Origin: Hankyongella sp964404985
Lineage (GTDB): Bacteria; Pseudomonadota; Alphaproteobacteria; Sphingomonadales; Sphingomonadaceae
Length of the DNA: 64,000 bases
Reading direction: 5' to 3'
NCBI GenBank assembly: GCA_964404985.1
Contig: CAYOMD010000009.1
Location: forward strand, 9,749-73,748
Position numbers and translations under genes: made by a program. The notes under the pieces were generated by a model, which was not told the DNA's origin, did no database searches, and saw nothing but the letters and a program-made list of their open reading frames with translations. Each line of letters opens with the position of its first letter. Position 1 is the first letter of the stretch. Shown here in pieces: positions 51,463 through 62,193 of the stretch.

Positions 51463-53454
51463 TCAGGCGTCAGCGACGATCTCGACGAGGAGGACACCGC
51501 CCGCCACCTGCGCACCTTCGGTGACATGCACGGCGGTGACCGTGCCGTCAGCAGGGGCGTCCAGCCGGTGCTCCATTTTCATGGCCTCCAGCACCAGCAG
51601 ACGTGCACCGCGTGTAACCCATTGCCCGGGCTGGACACTCAGCGACAGAACGCGCCCCGGCATCGGCGCACGCACCTTGCCATCGCTGTCCTGAACGGTT
51701 TCGCGGTCGGTCCCCGGCGGGCTGAGCAGGAGCTGGAACATCTGGCCACCGGAGCGCACCTCGACCAGGCCTGGGGCACTCAGCACGGTCGCGTGGATCA
51801 GGTCGCCGTCAAGGTCGGCGGAGAATTGCAGGTCACTGGTCCAGCGCCCACGCGCCGTTATCGTCCGGTCCAGTCCTTCGATGGTGGTGCCGGTGTCTCG
51901 TGCGGTCAGCACCAGCGGAAAGCGCGCGCCATCGGCGGCATAGAGGTCGATGCGGCGGCGGCTCGGCAAATTGAGGCGCCAGTCCCCCAGCGCCTGCCAG
52001 GGCGAGGTCGAGACGACACGGGTTTTCGGCGTCGCCAGCGCCAGCGCCGCCAGGGCCACGAGTCGCTCCGGCAGTTCGGCAGACGGGGCCAGATCGGCGC
52101 GGTGCCGCTCGATGAACCCGGTATCGACCGCACCGGCGCGAAACGCCGGATGGCCGATCAGGCGGGCGAGGAACGCCCGGTTGTTGCGCACGCCCTCGAC
52201 CACGGTTTCGTCCAGCGCGCCGATCAGGCGGTCGATTGCGGTCGCCCGGTCCGGCCCGTGGGCGATCACCTTGGCCAGCATGGGGTCATAATGGATGCTG
52301 ACCGTGCCGCCTTCCTCGATACCGCTGTCGACGCGAACCCCGGTCCGGGCTGCCGGCATGACCAGCCGGGTTAGCTTGCCGGTTGAGGGCAGAAATCCAT
52401 TATCCGGATCCTCGGCGTATAGGCGCACTTCGACCGCACTGCCGCGACGCGGCAACTGGTGCTGGAGCAGCGGCAGCACTTCGCCGCGCGCCACCCGGAT
52501 CTGCCACTCGACCAAATCCTGCCCGGTGATCATCTCGGTGACCGGGTGTTCCACCTGCAGGCGGGTATTCATTTCCATGAAGTAGAACGGTGCGCCGTCC
52601 TCGCCCATGCCGTCAGCAACGTCGACAATGAACTCGACCGTTCCGGCCCCGACATAGCCGATGGCGCGTGCTGCGGTGACGGCAGCCTCGCCCATGGCGG
52701 TGCGCATGGCATCCGGCAGGCCGGGGGCAGGGGCTTCCTCCACCACCTTCTGGTGGCGACGCTGCAGGGAACAATCCCGCTCGAACAGGTGCACGGTGTT
52801 GCCGTGGCTGTCGGCGAACACCTGCACCTCGACATGGCGCGGCTTGGTCAGATACTTCTCGATCAGGATGCCGTCATTGCCGAACGCACGCTCCGCCTCG
52901 CGCTTGGCGGCCAGCAAGGCATCGCTGAAACCGTCCGCGTCCTCCACCAGACGCATGCCCTTGCCGCCGCCGCCGGCCACAGCCTTGATGAGCATGGGAT
53001 AGCCGATGGCGGATGCGGCACGGGTCAGGCGGTCAAGCGACTGGTCATCCCCCTGGTAGCCGGGCACAATGGGCACATTGGCCTGACGCATCAGCCGCTT
53101 GGCGGCATCCTTCAGGCCCATAGCGCGGATGGCCGATGGCGGCGGCCCGATGAAGATCAGGCCGAAGTCAGCGCAGGCCTGCGCGAAGTCCGCGTTCTCC
53201 GAGAGAAACCCGTAGCCCGGGTGTACGGCGTCGGCCCCGGTCTTGCGGGCAGCATCAATCAGAGTTTCAACCCGGAGGTAGCTCTGCGCAGCCGGCGGCG
53301 GGCCGATCAGCACCGCCTGCGTCGCCATGCGCACATGGGGCGACTCGGCATCCGCTTCGGAATAGACCGCGACAGTCTCCAGCCCCATGCGCTCGGCGGT
53401 GCGGATGATCCGGCAGGCAATCTCGCCGCGGTTGGCGATCAGGATCTTATGCAT
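51463..53454 (-). CDS. mccA: Methylcrotonoyl-CoA carboxylase alpha (biotin) subunit
   Basis: 663 aa (LiuD). Domains: biotin carboxylase (about 1-450; GGGGKGMR, EMNTRLQVEHPVTE), a linking domain, and a C-terminal biotinyl domain with K626 in EAMKMEH. Carboxylates 3-methylcrotonyl-CoA, the ATP-dependent step of leucine breakdown. Overlaps the upstream hydratase gene by eight bases, so liuB-C-D form one operon. Acetyl- or propionyl-CoA carboxylase alpha is the main alternative, but the neighbours favour MCC. Confidence 0.92.
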   Translation of the reverse strand: MHKILIANRGEIACRIIRTAERMGLETVAVYSEADAESPHVRMATQAVLIGPPPAAQSYLRVETLIDAARKTGADAVHPGYGFLSENADFAQACADFGLIFIGPPPSAIRAMGLKDAAKRLMRQANVPIVPGYQGDDQSLDRLTRAASAIGYPMLIKAVAGGGGKGMRLVEDADGFSDALLAAKREAERAFGNDGILIEKYLTKPRHVEVQVFADSHGNTVHLFERDCSLQRRHQKVVEEAPAPGLPDAMRTAMGEAAVTAARAIGYVGAGTVEFIVDVADGMGEDGAPFYFMEMNTRLQVEHPVTEMITGQDLVEWQIRVARGEVLPLLQHQLPRRGSAVEVRLYAEDPDNGFLPSTGKLTRLVMPAARTGVRVDSGIEEGGTVSIHYDPMLAKVIAHGPDRATAIDRLIGALDETVVEGVRNNRAFLARLIGHPAFRAGAVDTGFIERHRADLAPSAELPERLVALAALALATPKTRVVSTSPWQALGDWRLNLPSRRRIDLYAADGARFPLVLTARDTGTTIEGLDRTITARGRWTSDLQFSADLDGDLIHATVLSAPGLVEVRSGGQMFQLLLSPPGTDRETVQDSDGKVRAPMPGRVLSLSVQPGQWVTRGARLLVLEAMKMEHRLDAPADGTVTAVHVTEGAQVAGGVLLVEIVADA

Positions 53455-54238
53455 GGGTCATCCAGTCAGGTGCGCGCTTGCCGAGAAATGCCGCTAGGCC
53501 CTCCTTGCCTTCAGGACTTGCCCGCCGGTGTGCAATGCGCCGGGCGGCATCGGCCTGCAAATCGGCGCTGACGGGTTGGCCGGCAAAATCCCGCACCAGC
53601 GCTTTGGCTTCAGTCATGGCCCCCGGTGCGTTGGCCAGCAGAACCTCGACCAGGGCATCGACACGGATTTTCAGGTCTGCCTCGTCGTGTACCACCTCAT
53701 GGACCAGGCCGAAATGGCGGGCGTCCCCGGCGGAGAAACTCTCGGCGGTCAGGAAATAGCGACGCGCCTGACGCGCGCCGATTGCCTGCAGCACGAATGG
53801 GCTGATGGTCGCCGGGATCAGGCCAAGCTTGACCTCGGACAGGCGGAAGGCTGCCCGTTCGGTGGCGATGGCGATATCGGCGCAGGCGACCAGACCGACA
53901 CCGCCCCCGTAGGCCGGGCCCTGGATCGCGGCAATCACCGGCTTGGGGCAGCGATCGATGGTGTCGAGCATGGTCATGAGGGCCGCTGCGTCACGCAGGT
54001 TGTGCGCGTCATCATAATGAGCCGCGCGGCGCATCCAGTCGAGATCGGCCCCGGCGCAGAAGCTCGCGCCGTTCGACTGCAGCACCACCACCCGCACCCG
54101 GCTGGATGTTGCAATGTCGGCGAATGCGTCGGTCAGGGCGGCGATCAACTCCTCGTTGAAGGCATTATGCACCTCCGGCCGGTCGAGCGTCACATGCGCG
54201 ACACCCTGGTCGTCTTGCTGGTAGAGCAGCACGGTCAT
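53447..54238 (-). CDS. liuC: Enoyl-CoA hydratase family, likely methylglutaconyl-CoA hydratase
   Basis: 263 aa crotonase-fold enzyme. Landmarks: VTLDRPEVHNAFNEELIAAL, SNGASFCAGADLDWMRR (oxyanion), GPAYGGGVGLVACADIAIATERAAFRLSEVKLGLIPATISPFV. Between mccB and mccA, the usual liuB-liuC-liuD order, so it probably hydrates 3-methylglutaconyl-CoA to HMG-CoA. An HMG-CoA lyase gene (liuE) is not in the window. Confidence 0.9.
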   Translation of the reverse strand: MTVLLYQQDDQGVAHVTLDRPEVHNAFNEELIAALTDAFADIATSSRVRVVVLQSNGASFCAGADLDWMRRAAHYDDAHNLRDAAALMTMLDTIDRCPKPVIAAIQGPAYGGGVGLVACADIAIATERAAFRLSEVKLGLIPATISPFVLQAIGARQARRYFLTAESFSAGDARHFGLVHEVVHDEADLKIRVDALVEVLLANAPGAMTEAKALVRDFAGQPVSADLQADAARRIAHRRASPEGKEGLAAFLGKRAPDWMTHA

Positions 54239-54249
54239 CTCGGCCTCCC

Positions 54250-55854
<1,605 letters not shown>

Positions 55855-55921
55855 AATCCATCCCCGCCTGCAGACTTAGACCCGCTGTCGAGGCTGGTCA
55901 ACCGTGCCTCGTGCCTGGTGT

Positions 55922-56635
55922 TCAGGCGATCAGCACGGCTGCGAACGTCACTGCGGCGAGCGTGACCGTTTCCGTCACCACGATCCCGGCGGACACCAGC
56001 TCGGCGTCATGGCCACCGTGCACCGTCTTGAGGTAGTAGCGCCACCCGATAACCGCGAGAGGTGCCGCCAGCATGGCGGGTTCTGCGATACAAGGCAACA
56101 GCAGCAGGATCATCCAGCGGCCAGCAGTCGGCCAGTCTGACGTGGGGCCGACATGTTCACCGCCGCCGGTCGCCAGCGGCTTCAGCGAGGACATCCACAT
56201 CAGCGGCCCGAAATGTGCCCAGGCCAGGATCAAGGGCAGCCACCAGACTTTCTGGTTGAGCGCCATCAATTCGAACAGCGCATATTGCGCCACCACTATG
56301 ATCGCTACGCCGACGGTCGCTGCGCCATTGACCGGCGGTGTGCCGCCGCAGGCGTCCTTCTGGGTCGTGTCCTGCCGGCTGATCACGATGGCCAGCGCCG
56401 AAAGCAACCGACCACCGGTGAGCAGCGCGCGGACCACCATGGTCATCAGGGCCGCAGCCACGAAATCGACCGAGCTGAAAAAGGCAATGACGGTTGCCAG
56501 TACCAGACCGATCAGGCCACCGACTGCTGGAAACCAGGCCGCGACACCGGATTTCGGTTCCTGGTGATAATCCACCGGTTGTCCTACCGGCAGACGCGTC
56601 AGGTAGCGCACGGACTCCAGGAAGGTCCTCAGCAT
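55922..56635 (-). CDS. CobS-like membrane protein lacking the catalytic motif
   Basis: 237 aa from the ATG at 56635 (MLRTFLESVRYLTRLPVG); a TTG upstream would add 19 residues without similarity. The start and first half follow cobalamin synthase CobS (YLTRLPV, AAWFPAVGGLIGLVLA, ALLTGG). After LLTGG the family has HLDGLADT with the metal-binding acids; here it reads RLLSALAIVISRQDT, and the later DSRIGT-like site is also absent. About six membrane segments. No other cobalamin gene is nearby. It may be a dead or repurposed relative. Annotators would probably call it CobS. Confidence 0.65.
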   Translation of the reverse strand: MLRTFLESVRYLTRLPVGQPVDYHQEPKSGVAAWFPAVGGLIGLVLATVIAFFSSVDFVAAALMTMVVRALLTGGRLLSALAIVISRQDTTQKDACGGTPPVNGAATVGVAIIVVAQYALFELMALNQKVWWLPLILAWAHFGPLMWMSSLKPLATGGGEHVGPTSDWPTAGRWMILLLLPCIAEPAMLAAPLAVIGWRYYLKTVHGGHDAELVSAGIVVTETVTLAAVTFAAVLIA

Positions 56636-56916
56636 TGCATGATTTCCAGGCTCTTGCAGCCCAACAGGGACTGTATCGCCCGATTTGCGCAAGACGGGGC
56701 GGCGGTCAAGATGGTGCAGGGGTGTAACACCGCGATTTTATGAAAAAATTCGCCAGATTGAAGCCTGTGGCCCCAATTGCCAGCCAGGCAAGGTTAATCA
56801 GCCTGCAAGTTTATTGTGTCAAGGCTTGCGATAAGTGGCAACCATGCTCACTGTGCCTTCACTTGGCGGTCCGGCGGCAGGCTGGAAGGTAATGTACACA
56901 GGGATGTGAACACGAG
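56636..56916. other. Intergenic region between the CobS-like gene and phaZ
   Basis: 281 bases between divergent genes. It is AT-richer in its middle (56735-56820). I see no reading frame, no strong hairpin and no promoter good enough to name; it must hold both promoters. Confidence 0.5.
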
Positions 56917-58143
56917 ATGATCTACCAATATTATGACATCAGCCGCAGGGCGCTGGCGCAGGCAAGCCTGGTGGCGCGTGCGAGTTCCGCGGTGCTCAGC
57001 CATCCCTTCAACCCTCTCGCCTACAGTAACGTGGGGAGCGTGGCGGCGGCGGCCCTCGATGTGTTCGCGCACTCGACTCACCCCTACGGCAAGCCGGAGT
57101 TCGGCCTTGGCATGACCATGATCGACGGACAGTCGGTCGCCATTACCGAGGAAATCGTCGTGGACCGGCCGTTCGGCAGGCTGCGGCATTTCCGGCGAGC
57201 GGTCGAGCGACCGGACGACCCCAGGTTGCTGATCGTGGCTCCGATGTCCGGCCACTACGCAACCCTGTTGCGCGGTACCGTCGAGCAGATGCTGCCGGAC
57301 CATGATGTCTACATTACGGACTGGGCGGATGCGCGCATGGTGCCGCTCTGGGAAGGCTGGTTCGACCTTGATGATTATGTCGATTATCTCGTTTCCTTTC
57401 TGGAGCACATCGGCCCCTGCGCGCATGTCATTGCGGTCTGCCAGCCTGCGGTGCCCAGCTTTGCGGCCGTGACCATCATGAACGCGCAGGACAATCCGGC
57501 TACGCCTGCAACCCTCACCATGATGGGAGGGCCGATCGACACCCGGGTAGGCGCGACAGAGGTCAATCTGCTGGCCGAGAAGCGCCCGCTGGCCTGGTTC
57601 GAGAAGAACGCCATTGTTACCGTTCCACCCTACTACCCCGGCGCCTTCCGCAGGGTGTACCCCGGTTTTCTGCAACTGGCAGGCTTCATGAGCATGAACC
57701 TTGGCAACCACATGGTCAGCCACTGGAACATGTTCCAGCACCTGATTGCCGGTGACGACGAGAGTGCTGAGGGGACCAAGCGTTTCTATGAGGAATACCG
57801 CTCGGTCTGTGACATGACTGCCGAGTTCTATCTGCAGACCGTCGAAGTCGTGTTCCAGCGCCATGCCCTGCCCAAGGGCGAATTCGAGCATCGCGGCATG
57901 CGGGTTGACCCGTCCGCCATCCGGCGCACGGCCTTGCTCGCGGTTGAGGGTGAGCGGGACGATATCTCCGGTGTCGGCCAGACGAAGGCAGCCCTGGGCC
58001 TGGCGAGTACGCTCGATCCTGCCAAAAAACAGTATTATCTGGCAGAGGGTGCCGGGCACTACGGCATTTTCAACGGGCGCCGCTGGCGCGATTTTGTGGC
58101 CCCGACTGTCAAGGCCTTCATGCGAGAGCACCAAAGGGGTTAA
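56917..58143 (+). CDS. phaZ: Intracellular polyhydroxyalkanoate depolymerase
   Basis: 408 aa. Breaks down stored poly-3-hydroxybutyrate granules. The N-terminus MIYQYYDISRRALAQ is diagnostic. The nucleophile is cysteine C175 in AVCQPAVPSFAA, as in the intracellular PhaZ group, with VAPMSGHYATLLRGTVEQMLPDHDVYITDWADAR before it and the histidine in EGAGHYGIFNG. No signal peptide, as expected. Divergent from the CobS-like gene. Confidence 0.95.
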   Translation: MIYQYYDISRRALAQASLVARASSAVLSHPFNPLAYSNVGSVAAAALDVFAHSTHPYGKPEFGLGMTMIDGQSVAITEEIVVDRPFGRLRHFRRAVERPDDPRLLIVAPMSGHYATLLRGTVEQMLPDHDVYITDWADARMVPLWEGWFDLDDYVDYLVSFLEHIGPCAHVIAVCQPAVPSFAAVTIMNAQDNPATPATLTMMGGPIDTRVGATEVNLLAEKRPLAWFEKNAIVTVPPYYPGAFRRVYPGFLQLAGFMSMNLGNHMVSHWNMFQHLIAGDDESAEGTKRFYEEYRSVCDMTAEFYLQTVEVVFQRHALPKGEFEHRGMRVDPSAIRRTALLAVEGERDDISGVGQTKAALGLASTLDPAKKQYYLAEGAGHYGIFNGRRWRDFVAPTVKAFMREHQRG

Positions 58144-58233
58144 TCCGCAAGCGCAGCCTGAGCAGGGCTTGACCTTACTCCTCGCCTGTGGTGCCGCACC
58201 ATGCGATGCCATTGCTCCCGGAGTGCCTGACTC

Positions 58234-59241
58234 ATGAAGAAGCTCCTGTTCCGCCTCGGTCTCGGGTTGGTTGTTCTCATCCTTCTCGTGGTGGGTATCA
58301 CATACGCACTTCCACGACATGTGACGGTGGAGCGCTCGACAGTTATCGGCCGTTCGGCCCCGCTACTCTACACCATGCTGGCGAGCAATCGCTCCTATCG
58401 TCTGTGGGCGCCCTGGTGGCCGGAAAAGGGCGTCACGGCGTTCACATATGAGGCCGCTGACTATGGGGCCGGAGCACGGCTGCTCTGGCAAACAGGCAAA
58501 ACCAGCGGGTATCGCACAGTGACGACCGTTGAGTCGGGCAAGGCGGTGCGGGAGGCGTTGTCTTTCGGCGGGCACGGCGAGGTTGAGGGGGAATACACGC
58601 TCAGCCGGAACAAAAGCGGCGGCACACGCGTCGCATGGCGCATCCGTATCGATACCCGCTTTGACATTATCCAGCGCTGGCGCGGCCTCATGGCTGACAG
58701 GGAGATCGGCCCGCCCATGGATGCAGCACTTCTCAAACTCAAGACGCTGGCCGAAATCATCCCGGATGCCGACATCAATGACCTCGATATGCAGGTCGTG
58801 ACTGTGGCGGCGCGCACGGTAGCGGCGGTCAGCCTGCCGCCAGCAGTGACGCTGGCCGAAGACGAACTGGCACTGACCGAAGCACTGACACGGGTCAACG
58901 CCTATCTGAGTGAGCGCGGGCTCTACCCGGAGGACGCGCAGTACAAGATCGATGTGGATGCCAACACACCCGCCGAACTGTCACTTGCCGGTTTTGCAAT
59001 CCCGGACGGGATTATCCTGCCGGAGGGCTCGGGTATCGGGGCTGTGCGGACCTACAGCGGCCCGGCTTTGATGATCCGCATCAACGGCGGTGGTGACGCC
59101 GTCCGCCGCATGCGGCTGCGCGTCGGGTCGTTCATTCAGGCCGCAAACATGACGCAGGTTGCCCCCTCCTGGGAGGTGCGCAGGGCGGGCGCCGCTGAGA
59201 TCTACATTCCGGTCAGCGGTACGCCGCAGCCAAAGCGCTGA
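58234..59241 (+). CDS. Membrane-anchored SRPBCC-fold protein
   Basis: 335 aa. One N-terminal membrane segment (about 7-25), then an SRPBCC/polyketide-cyclase-like domain (about 29-175: VTVERSTVIGRSAPLLYTMLASNRSYRLWAPWWPE, GEVEGEYTLSRNKSGGTRVAWRIRI). A C-terminal half of about 150 residues follows that resembles a GyrI-like effector-binding fold. Function unknown. Follows phaZ by 90 bases on the same strand. Confidence 0.75.
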   Translation: MKKLLFRLGLGLVVLILLVVGITYALPRHVTVERSTVIGRSAPLLYTMLASNRSYRLWAPWWPEKGVTAFTYEAADYGAGARLLWQTGKTSGYRTVTTVESGKAVREALSFGGHGEVEGEYTLSRNKSGGTRVAWRIRIDTRFDIIQRWRGLMADREIGPPMDAALLKLKTLAEIIPDADINDLDMQVVTVAARTVAAVSLPPAVTLAEDELALTEALTRVNAYLSERGLYPEDAQYKIDVDANTPAELSLAGFAIPDGIILPEGSGIGAVRTYSGPALMIRINGGGDAVRRMRLRVGSFIQAANMTQVAPSWEVRRAGAAEIYIPVSGTPQPKR

Positions 59242-59283
59242 GAGGCAAGGGGTGGGGGATAGCGCTGCAGGATGACCTGAGGG

Positions 59284-59721
59284 TTACTTGTAGACCTGAT
59301 CGGGATCGTAACTGGGGGCATCGACAATCTGCAGCCGCGCCTGCGCTGCCGGACCGCCCAGCCCGACCACCCTGTAGAAGCAGGAGGAATAGCCGACGTG
59401 ACACTGGCCGGGGCCTTGTGCCTCGACGTGCAACACAACGGCATCCTGGTCGCAGTCGATGCGCAGCTCGACAACTTTCTGCGTATGGCCGGACGTCGCG
59501 CCCTTGTGCCAGAGTTCCTGGCGCGAGCGCGACCAGTAATGCGCCTCTCCGGTCTCGATGGTCCGCGCGAGTGCTGTCTCATTCATGGCGGCAACCATCA
59601 GAACCCGGCCGCTGACGGAGTCAACCGCTACCGCCGTGATCAGGCCGCGCTCATCGAAGCGGGGCGCGAGCTGCCCCCCGGTCTCCAGAGCCGCCTTGTC
59701 CTCAGTCTTGGCAAAAGACAT
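59284..59721 (-). CDS. hisI: Phosphoribosyl-AMP cyclohydrolase
   Basis: 145 aa from the ATG at 59721, which overlaps the folE stop by one base (TGATG). Opens the purine ring of PR-AMP in histidine synthesis. Motifs: GLITAVAVDSVSGRVLMVAAMNETAL, TGEAHYWSRSRQELWHKG and the metal site RIDCDQDAVVLHVEAQGPGQCHVG, ending SSCFYR. Coupled to folE, a pairing seen in other alphaproteobacteria. Confidence 0.95.
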   Translation of the reverse strand: MSFAKTEDKAALETGGQLAPRFDERGLITAVAVDSVSGRVLMVAAMNETALARTIETGEAHYWSRSRQELWHKGATSGHTQKVVELRIDCDQDAVVLHVEAQGPGQCHVGYSSCFYRVVGLGGPAAQARLQIVDAPSYDPDQVYK

Positions 59722-60344
59722 CAGCCACGGATCAGTTCCAGGAAGCGGCGCTCGTAGCGTTCTTCCCGGAACACGCCGGTAAAGCGGGTGGTGATGGTCG
59801 CGGCATCCGGCTTGTGCACGCCGCGGGTTGTCATGCACTGGTGCTTGGCATCAACCAGAATAGCGACGCCGCGTGGTGCAAGGGTCGACTCGATGGCGCG
59901 GGCGATCTGCGCCGTCATGGTCTCCTGGGTCTGCAGGCGCTTGGCATAGACCTCGACGACACGGGCCAGCTTGGAAATGCCGACCACGCGACTGTTCGGC
60001 AGATAGGCCAGATGGACCTTGCCCAGAATCGGCACCATGTGGTGTTCGCAATGGGACTCAAGAGCGATATCGCGCAGCATGACGATATCATCATAGCCCT
60101 CCACCTCTTCAAAGGTGCGCGAGAGTATCGCCACCGGGTCTTCATCATAGCCCGCGAAAAATTCCTCGTAGGCCTTGGCAACGCGGCGCGGCGTATCGCG
60201 CAGCCCCTCGCGCTCCGGGGTGTCGCCAGCCCAGCGGATCAGGGTCCGCACGGCGGCTTCGGCCTCCTGCCGGGTCGGCCGCGGCACCTCCGGCGTAACG
60301 CCATAGGCTTCGGTCAGGCTCTTGGGGTCGCAAATGGCGTCCAT
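59721..60344 (-). CDS. folE: GTP cyclohydrolase I
   Basis: 207 aa. First step of tetrahydrofolate (and queuosine precursor) synthesis. The zinc and active-site motif is ESHCEHHMVPILGKVHLAYLPN, followed by VVGISKLARVVEVYAKRLQTQETMTAQIA and HQCMTTRGVHK. Coupled to hisI downstream. A small hairpin (CCCGT at 60364-60368 with ACGGG at 60377-60381) lies just upstream of its start. Confidence 0.97.
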   Translation of the reverse strand: MDAICDPKSLTEAYGVTPEVPRPTRQEAEAAVRTLIRWAGDTPEREGLRDTPRRVAKAYEEFFAGYDEDPVAILSRTFEEVEGYDDIVMLRDIALESHCEHHMVPILGKVHLAYLPNSRVVGISKLARVVEVYAKRLQTQETMTAQIARAIESTLAPRGVAILVDAKHQCMTTRGVHKPDAATITTRFTGVFREERYERRFLELIRG

Positions 60345-60717
60345 GTGTCGCTTCCTCTTCAGTCCCGTAGGGTAAGACGGGCAAGTTTCATATCAAGTCT
60401 ACGATTTCAGGAGGGGTGTGGTCTCCCTGCGCCGGACGCCGTAAACTGGAGGCACAAGATTCCTGACGCATGGCTTAGACGGTCCCAAGGGGGTAAGGGG
60501 TTCGTTTTTCAGCCCGCCCATTAGATGGCCCCCTGTCGTCTTGAGTATGCCTGATGTCCTGATAATGCCTCGGCGTCCTCTCGCCTGTGTCTGCATTGGC
60601 TAATAAGTAGCATGCGAAGGCCGATATTCCAGTGGGAAGCGACAAGGTGCTTGCGTGCGGCCAAAGGTGTCGCCACATGGCTCGGCGATAACATTTTCCC
60701 GGAGTCTATCCCAGACG
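60345..60717. other. 373-base gene-free region between folE and purF
   Basis: Divergent promoter region. Besides the small hairpin before folE I find no reading frame with family similarity, no tRNA and no riboswitch or small RNA that I recognise. The section 60470-60545 has G- and C-runs that could fold, but no single clear stem. Confidence 0.5.
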
Positions 60718-62193
60718 ATGACCGACACTTCGGACCTGATGGACCCTTTGCCGCAACACCCGTTTGATGACGATCATTTCCATGAGGAATGCGGGATTTT
60801 CGGGGTGTACAGCGCCGATGGTGCGGCAGCACTTACGGCCCTCGGCCTGCATGCCCTGCAGCATCGCGGGCAGGAGGCCGCAGGGATAACCAGTCTGGAC
60901 GGCAGCCGTTTTCACACACACCGTGCGCAGGGGCACATCGTCGGCAATTTCGACCGTCCCGACGTTATCGCAGCCCTTCCGGGCACAACGGCCATTGGCC
61001 ACACCCGCTACGCGACGACCGGCGGGACCGGCCTGCGCAACGTTCAGCCTCTGTTTGCCGAACTGGTCAGCGGGGGCTTTGCCATTGCCCACAACGGCAA
61101 CATCACCAACGCCATGACGGTGCGCAAGCGTCTGGTGCGCAAGGGAGCGATCTTCCAGTCGACCAGCGATACCGAGATGATTGTGCATCTGGTCGCGACC
61201 TCCCAGTACCGCACACTGCTCGACCGGCTGATCGATGCGCTGAAGCAGGTCGAGGGCGCCTACAGCCTGGTGTGCCTTACGGAGGAAGGGTTGATTGGTG
61301 TGCGCGATCCGCTGGGGTTCCGGCCGCTGGTGCTGGGCCGGCTGAATGATGCGCCGATTCTCGCGAGTGAGACCTGTGCGCTGGACATCGTCGGCGCGAC
61401 CTTCATCCGATCGCTGGAACCGGGGGAAATCCTCATCATAAACGGTGACGGCATGCAGTCGCTCAAGCCGTTCGTGGCACAGACGCCGCGACCGTGTATT
61501 TTCGAGCAGGTGTATTTCTCGCGTCCCGACTCGATTGTCGACGACTTGAGCGTCTACGAGGTCCGCAAACGGATCGGTGCCGAGCTTGCCCAGGAGAGTG
61601 GCGTCGAGGCTGACATGGTGGTGCCGGTGCCGGACTCGGGCACACCTTCGGCGATCGGCTATGCCCAGGCGTCTGGCCTGCCGTTCGAACTCGGCATTAT
61701 TCGCTCCCACTATGTCGGGCGCACATTCATTCAGCCCGGCGACCAGATTCGCCACCTTGGGGTCAAGCTCAAGCACAACGCCAACCGCGCGCAGATTGCC
61801 GGGAAAAGGCTGGTGCTGATTGACGACTCGATCGTGCGCGGCACCACTTCGGTCAAGATCGTGCAGATGCTGCGGGATGCCGGTGCCGCCGAGGTGCACA
61901 TGCGCATCGCCAGCCCGCCGACCCGCAACCCGTGCTTCTATGGTGTCGATACGCCCGAGCGCTCCAAATTGCTGGCCGCCCAGATGGACGTGGAGGCCAT
62001 GCGCGCCTTCATCAAGGCTGATAGCCTGGCCTTCCTCAGCATCGACGGTCTGTACCGGGCTGTCGGCGTAGCCGGCGGGCGTGTGCCGGCGCGCCCGGTC
62101 TATTGCGATGCCTGTTTCACCGGGGACTACCCGACCCCCCTGACCGACCGGGAAGGCCGCAGCGACCTCAGCCTGCTGCCGGACCTCACATGA
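60718..62193 (+). CDS. purF: Amidophosphoribosyltransferase
   Basis: 491 aa from the ATG at 60718. First step of purine synthesis. A propeptide of about 24 residues precedes the catalytic cysteine in EECGIFGVYS (C25). The glutaminase part has LGLHALQHRGQEAAGI and GHTRYATTGG; the transferase part has VVPVPDSGTPSAIGYA, the PRPP loop LVLIDDSIVRGTTS and TRNPCFYGVDTP. cvpA, its usual alphaproteobacterial neighbour, is not upstream. Its stop overlaps the SDR start (ATGA). Confidence 0.97.
   Translation: MTDTSDLMDPLPQHPFDDDHFHEECGIFGVYSADGAAALTALGLHALQHRGQEAAGITSLDGSRFHTHRAQGHIVGNFDRPDVIAALPGTTAIGHTRYATTGGTGLRNVQPLFAELVSGGFAIAHNGNITNAMTVRKRLVRKGAIFQSTSDTEMIVHLVATSQYRTLLDRLIDALKQVEGAYSLVCLTEEGLIGVRDPLGFRPLVLGRLNDAPILASETCALDIVGATFIRSLEPGEILIINGDGMQSLKPFVAQTPRPCIFEQVYFSRPDSIVDDLSVYEVRKRIGAELAQESGVEADMVVPVPDSGTPSAIGYAQASGLPFELGIIRSHYVGRTFIQPGDQIRHLGVKLKHNANRAQIAGKRLVLIDDSIVRGTTSVKIVQMLRDAGAAEVHMRIASPPTRNPCFYGVDTPERSKLLAAQMDVEAMRAFIKADSLAFLSIDGLYRAVGVAGGRVPARPVYCDACFTGDYPTPLTDREGRSDLSLLPDLT

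Noticed and set aside
60345..60717. Possible riboswitch or small RNA between folE and purF
   Set aside because: G- and C-runs are present but no recognisable consensus or convincing long stem was found.
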